Source: Alphaproteobacteria bacterium
Lineage (GTDB): Bacteria > Pseudomonadota > Alphaproteobacteria > UBA828
Assembly: GCA_018668475.1 (NCBI GenBank)
Contig: JABJCZ010000269.1
Coordinates: 1-9,804, forward strand
DNA: 9,804 nt
Reading direction: 5' to 3'
The translations under genes were made by a program, and so were the position numbers. Positions 6,979 through 9,804 of the stretch are shown here, in pieces. The notes under the pieces were generated by a model. That model did not search any database and was not told where the DNA came from. It worked only from the letters and a program-made list of their open reading frames with translations. Positions within the stretch are counted from its first letter, which is position 1; every line of letters starts with the position of its first letter.

Positions 6979-8646
6979 CTACTGGCCGAGGCTTACCAGA
7001 ATTTCATCGGCCAGCCGCGCAAGCACCGCCGGGTCAAGGGCTGCGGCGGCGGCGAGATCGGCAGCACTGAAGGACGCGAACCTGGCCTGCCAGCTTCCGG
7101 CCGCGGCAAGATCAAGCGCCCGGCGAGCGTTGATCAACGGGCCAACGGCCTTGGCGCATGTATCATCGTCAACAGCCTGCAAGAAATCCTCCTGTGTCAC
7201 ATAAACGTCGCGTGCGCAGGTGACACGGTCCGCTGCGTCCTCCCCAGCCTGAAGCTGAGACCGTTGCCAAACGTCGTTTTGCTCATAGGGCACGATATCG
7301 ATCAACGCCCTGAGCCCATTTCCATCGAGCAACAGTGTTTCATCCTTGCCGAGCAGCCGTAGAAATGCCCGCCGCCAGGCCGCGACCTCGTCTGCCACCG
7401 CCCTGCCACCCGCATACATACGAACGGCGCCATCGTATTGCTGATCGAGTTCGACTGCGCTCGCAATGATTATCTGCTTGATGTCCACGGCGGTAAGGTC
7501 CGGATGGGCCGCCACCAGCAACCCGGCAAGGCCGGAAACGATCGGCGTCGCGACACTTGTGCCATTGTGCCAACCATACCCTGCGTCGCTTGTGTCGGCC
7601 GCCCAGATATAGGTGCCAGGTGCCGAAACCTGAACCGAAAAACCATAATTGGAATCTGGAGATGGGGCAATCGTGCCGTCATATCGCGTCGCGACATTGC
7701 CAACACAAAGCGTTGCCGCGTGAGCGCATATCGAAAGCAAGTCACCCGGCACGGCCTGGTTACCCGCGGCGACAACGACCAGAATATTCTCGTTGAGGGA
7801 GACCGTCAGGATGTCATCAAAACTGATGTTGAAGAGGTCCCAGTCGCCGCTCGTGGTGAAATAATTCTTGATATAGTCAGCCCGCTCAGAAAGTAGCGTC
7901 CGGGCCGCAGTCGCGCGGGTATCCGGCGACAGGAACTTCGAGATCAATGCCGCATCATAATCTCCGTCTCCGATCGACAAGTTGATCACGCGCGGTTTTG
8001 GGTCCGCCATCATGCTGTAGATCAGGCCCCATAGAATGCTGCCTGTTGATGTCGAATAATCGCCCGTATAGCGAATCTGCATTGGCATCAACGAGCAATC
8101 AGGGCACACGCCGACAGACCCGGCGCCATTATCAGCGACACCCGCGATAATCGCCGCTATCGGGGTACCATGTCCAAAATACGCGTCGCTGAAAAAATCT
8201 TCCTCAATGAATGTGCCGTCCGTGTTGTGCCATGATCCTTGATGCGGGATTTTGCCGACAAGCTCATCGTGATTGGGCATCGCGCCATCATCAACCACCG
8301 CGATCAGCACATCGGCATTGCCGGTCTCGCGCGCCCAGGCTGCCGGTGCTTCGATCGCCCAGGCCCACCAGTCGTTGTAGAGGTCATTGTCGGAAAATAC
8401 GGGATCATTGAACGGCGGCACCGTGACCGTGGCGACACATGCGGGCCAGGTACGCGTGGGCTCAACTTCGCAAGGTGAAGGCGGTGGCGCGTCGCCTTCA
8501 GCGACCTGACCGGAAGAAGCATTCGAACGGTCGGAACTCCCGCCGCCATCCAGGCTATCGGCCCGGCCCGGTTGGTCCTCGGCAATGCCGGTCAATCCCA
8601 TCAGGACAACCAGACAAATTGCTCCATTCAGCAAACGGCGAGCCAT
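6979..8646 (-). CDS. Secreted S8 family (subtilisin-like) serine protease
   Basis: Predicted exported serine endopeptidase of 555 residues. The start has a basic MARR, then a hydrophobic stretch to about A22 that reads as a Sec signal peptide. Residues 30-57 are a Ser/Gly/Pro-rich linker. The catalytic triad is complete: Asp119 in AVVDDG, His159 in FGHGTPIAAIIAG, and Ser364 in NGTSVATPIVSGLAGLL. The oxyanion Asn296 is in VVVAAGN. The strand INLSIG (221-226) is separated from AAGN by about 67 residues, against about 30 in subtilisin, so this protease carries an insertion of roughly 40 residues. Outside the signal peptide there are eight cysteines in four close pairs (59/70, 181/184, 307/314, 477/497), consistent with disulfides after export. 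The tail (430-555) is helical with no recognised domain and no beta-barrel or sorting motif. GGGGAGG (8652-8658) is an excellent ribosome site. Substrate unknown. Confidence 0.94.
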   Translation of the reverse strand: MARRLLNGAICLVVLMGLTGIAEDQPGRADSLDGGGSSDRSNASSGQVAEGDAPPPSPCEVEPTRTWPACVATVTVPPFNDPVFSDNDLYNDWWAWAIEAPAAWARETGNADVLIAVVDDGAMPNHDELVGKIPHQGSWHNTDGTFIEEDFFSDAYFGHGTPIAAIIAGVADNGAGSVGVCPDCSLMPMQIRYTGDYSTSTGSILWGLIYSMMADPKPRVINLSIGDGDYDAALISKFLSPDTRATAARTLLSERADYIKNYFTTSGDWDLFNISFDDILTVSLNENILVVVAAGNQAVPGDLLSICAHAATLCVGNVATRYDGTIAPSPDSNYGFSVQVSAPGTYIWAADTSDAGYGWHNGTSVATPIVSGLAGLLVAAHPDLTAVDIKQIIIASAVELDQQYDGAVRMYAGGRAVADEVAAWRRAFLRLLGKDETLLLDGNGLRALIDIVPYEQNDVWQRSQLQAGEDAADRVTCARDVYVTQEDFLQAVDDDTCAKAVGPLINARRALDLAAAGSWQARFASFSAADLAAAAALDPAVLARLADEILVSLGQ

Positions 8647-8737
8647 TGGCGCCTCCCCGTGTTACCGGCAGGCCGACGGCTCGAACATGAGCCCGGCTAC
8701 CCCCGACCATGCCATCTGCTGCTTACGGTGCCTTGTT

Positions 8738-8753
8738 TTGCCAATAACGGCAA
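8738..8753. promoter_or_regulatory. Inverted repeat upstream of the protease gene
   Basis: TTGCC (8738-8742) and GGCAA (8749-8753) flank six bases (AATAAC), about 90 bases upstream of the protease start. It has the form of a small dimeric-regulator site in the only non-coding stretch available for a protease promoter. I found no convincing -35/-10 pair next to it, so this may be chance. Confidence 0.22.
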
Positions 8754-8816
8754 CCGTGGCCGCTAGAGAAATGTCACAAGATGCGCAAGGGGATTGAGGG
8801 AGTGTTCCAAAAAAAG

Positions 8817-8862
8817 TGGCGCCCAGGGGCGGACTCGAACCACCGACACGCCGATCTTCAAG
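8817..8862 (-). tRNA. tRNA-Phe-like gene fragment: 3' half only
   Basis: Read on the minus strand, the sequence starts in an anticodon loop TTGAAGA (anticodon GAA, phenylalanine). It continues as the 3' anticodon strand TCGGC, variable loop GTGTC, T arm GGTGG-TTCGAGT-CCGCC (five pairs including one G-U), acceptor strand CCTGGGC, discriminator G and CCA. A T7 tract lies one base after the CCA (8809-8815). The match to the 3' half of alphaproteobacterial tRNA-Phe is close, but the 5' half is absent. The bases before the loop (CTTGC) do not pair with TCGGC, and no GCCCAGG acceptor strand or TAGCTCAG D-arm lies upstream. The discriminator G (Phe normally has A) and G37 hint at drift. It cannot be a functional tRNA. 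It is best read as an attachment-site scar or decayed copy. Confidence 0.8.
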
Positions 8863-8929
8863 CAAGAGGCGCCGCTGCTGGATATGCTTGAGGTGCTGGT
8901 CAGATTACTGTGAGGGTATCTCTCGGTGC

Positions 8930-8960
8930 ATGGGACCATCGCCGAGTGAGCGGGTCCCAT
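8930..8960 (-). terminator. Hairpin downstream of the CoA-transferase gene, possible terminator
   Basis: ATGGGACC (8930-8937) and GGTCCCAT (8953-8960) pair perfectly over eight bases around a 15-base loop, 33 bases beyond the stop of the CoA-transferase gene. There is no T-run after the stem on either strand, so it is at best a weak intrinsic terminator or an RNA 3'-end stabiliser. Confidence 0.35.
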
Positions 8961-8993
8961 ATCGCAGAGCGCAGGCCGCAGACCAGGTAACCC

Positions 8994-9804
8994 CTACTCC
9001 GCTGCTGTCGCTGCAGCGTCCGGCTCAACAATCGCGCCGGAGCCGATCAGGCCGTCGATTTCGTCAGCGGCGAAACCGAACTCCGCCAGAACTTCGCGCG
9101 AGTGCTCCCCCATAAGCGGCGCGCCACGGCGGATGCTCGTGGGAGCGGCCGAGTATTTGACCGGATGCGCGATCACGCTGTGCTCGCCGCCCGTCGCCGC
9201 CGGGACCTTCTTGATCATGCCACGCGCAATGGTGTGCGGGTCTTCCGACATCTCTTTGATGTCATAGACCGGACCGGCAGGAACGCCGGCCGCTTCCAGC
9301 TTCTCAAGCCATTCTGCCGTGGTGCGATGAGACAGGATCTCCGTCAGAGTCGACTCGAGCGCAGCCAGATTGGTCATGCGGGTGTTGCCGGTTTCGAACC
9401 TGGGATCATCCGCCAGTTCAGGCGAGTCAATCGCTTCGACGAATTTCAGCCAGGTGCCCTGGTTGGCCGCACCAACCACGAGTGAAGTATCCTTGGTCGG
9501 AAAGGCCTGATAGGGCGCGGATAGCGGATGCGCAGAGCCCATCGGCTGGGGAATTTCGCCGCTCGCATGATAAATCGCGGTCTGCCAAAAGGTGTGCATG
9601 ATCCCGGCTTCATAGAGCGAGGAATCCACATGCTGGCCTTCGCCGGTTTCATAGCGGCTGACCACAGCGCCCAAAATGCCCGTCGCCGCAAGAATGCCCG
9701 CCGTGATGTCCGTCACAGGCGCACCAACCTTGATCGGCGGGCGGCCTGGTGCTTCACCCGTGATGCTCATGATGCCCGACATACCCTGGGTGATCAGATC
9801 AAAC
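8994..9804 (-). CDS. CaiB/BaiF family class III CoA-transferase, C-terminal part (5' end outside window)
   Basis: Transfers coenzyme A between carboxylic acids through enzyme-bound thioester/anhydride intermediates; the physiological acid is unknown. The frame is open to the window edge, so the true start lies beyond 9804. About 269 residues are visible, against about 400 for the family. The internal ATG at 9780-9782 is not a start, because the residues before it (FDLITQG) continue the family pattern DLxxQxMSGxM. Recognisable parts are MSITGEAPGRPPIKVGAPV, then TDITAGILAATGIL, whose Asp aligns with the family's catalytic Asp169 as I recall it. Next come GEGQHVDSSLYEAG, the substrate-side stretch QPMGSAHPLSAPYQAFPTKD, and the late GVPAGPVYDIKEMSEDP and HPVKYSAAPTSIRRGAPLMGEHS motifs, all typical. 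The tail is Ala-rich (DAAATAAE). Stop TAG at 8994. Neighbouring pathway genes, if any, lie to the right. Confidence 0.93.
   Translation of the reverse strand, partial: FDLITQGMSGIMSITGEAPGRPPIKVGAPVTDITAGILAATGILGAVVSRYETGEGQHVDSSLYEAGIMHTFWQTAIYHASGEIPQPMGSAHPLSAPYQAFPTKDTSLVVGAANQGTWLKFVEAIDSPELADDPRFETGNTRMTNLAALESTLTEILSHRTTAEWLEKLEAAGVPAGPVYDIKEMSEDPHTIARGMIKKVPAATGGEHSVIAHPVKYSAAPTSIRRGAPLMGEHSREVLAEFGFAADEIDGLIGSGAIVEPDAAATAAE

Noticed and set aside
8817..8935. An intact tRNA-Phe gene on the minus strand
   Set aside because: The 5' acceptor strand, D-arm and 5' anticodon strand are missing, and the bases before the anticodon loop do not pair with the 3' strand.
8816..9115. A 99-codon plus-strand frame starting in the tRNA fragment
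   Set aside because: Its first residues (APRGGLEPPT) are the familiar artefact of translating the antisense of a tRNA 3' half, and the rest is antisense to the CoA-transferase gene.
1..9804. CRISPR array, insertion sequence, transposase or integrase
   Set aside because: No regularly spaced repeats, no terminal inverted repeats around an ORF, and no recombinase motifs in any frame I examined.

Overview
The window looks like a chromosomal stretch of a moderately GC-rich Gram-negative bacterium, most likely an alphaproteobacterium. This is inferred from codon use, protein style and the tRNA-Phe-like fragment; nothing here fixes the taxon. It holds eight protein genes, one cut by the right edge, plus a tRNA remnant and one long gene-poor region. 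Most genes belong to well-known families, and I did not find a clear multi-gene defence, mobile or biosynthetic system.

Left part (1-3315, plus strand): a YbdG-type mechanosensitive channel has its own candidate promoter at the left edge. It is followed by an OsmC-family protein and, 29 nt later, a two-dinucleotide-domain flavoprotein oxidoreductase. The last two are probably one operon linked to redox or stress handling. Facing them on the minus strand (3335-4283) are a 180-residue low-complexity protein of unknown function and a YjbR/MmcQ-family protein. These two are also probably one operon, with a perfect hairpin lying on the stop codon of the first.

Middle part (4284-5176): about 890 bases without a recognisable gene. 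The stretch is clearly more AT-rich near 4850-4970. It contains overlapping micro-ORFs, palindromes and the leader of the next gene. One 49-codon ORF has a weak DUF1127-like leucine/arginine pattern. A CHASE3-type methyl-accepting chemotaxis protein follows (5177-6880) and ends at a strong intrinsic terminator. The terminator lies between it and a convergent secreted subtilisin-like protease (6979-8646, minus strand).

Right part (8817-9804): next to the protease lies the 3' half of a tRNA-Phe-like gene, running from the anticodon loop to CCA and followed by its T-tract, but with no 5' half. This is the classic scar of integration into a tRNA gene and is the most interesting structure here. 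Beyond it is the C-terminal two thirds of a CaiB/BaiF class III CoA-transferase, read on the minus strand and continuing past the window. If the scar is a real attachment site, the CoA-transferase side would belong to the inserted element and the protease side would be the original chromosome. No integrase is visible in the window.
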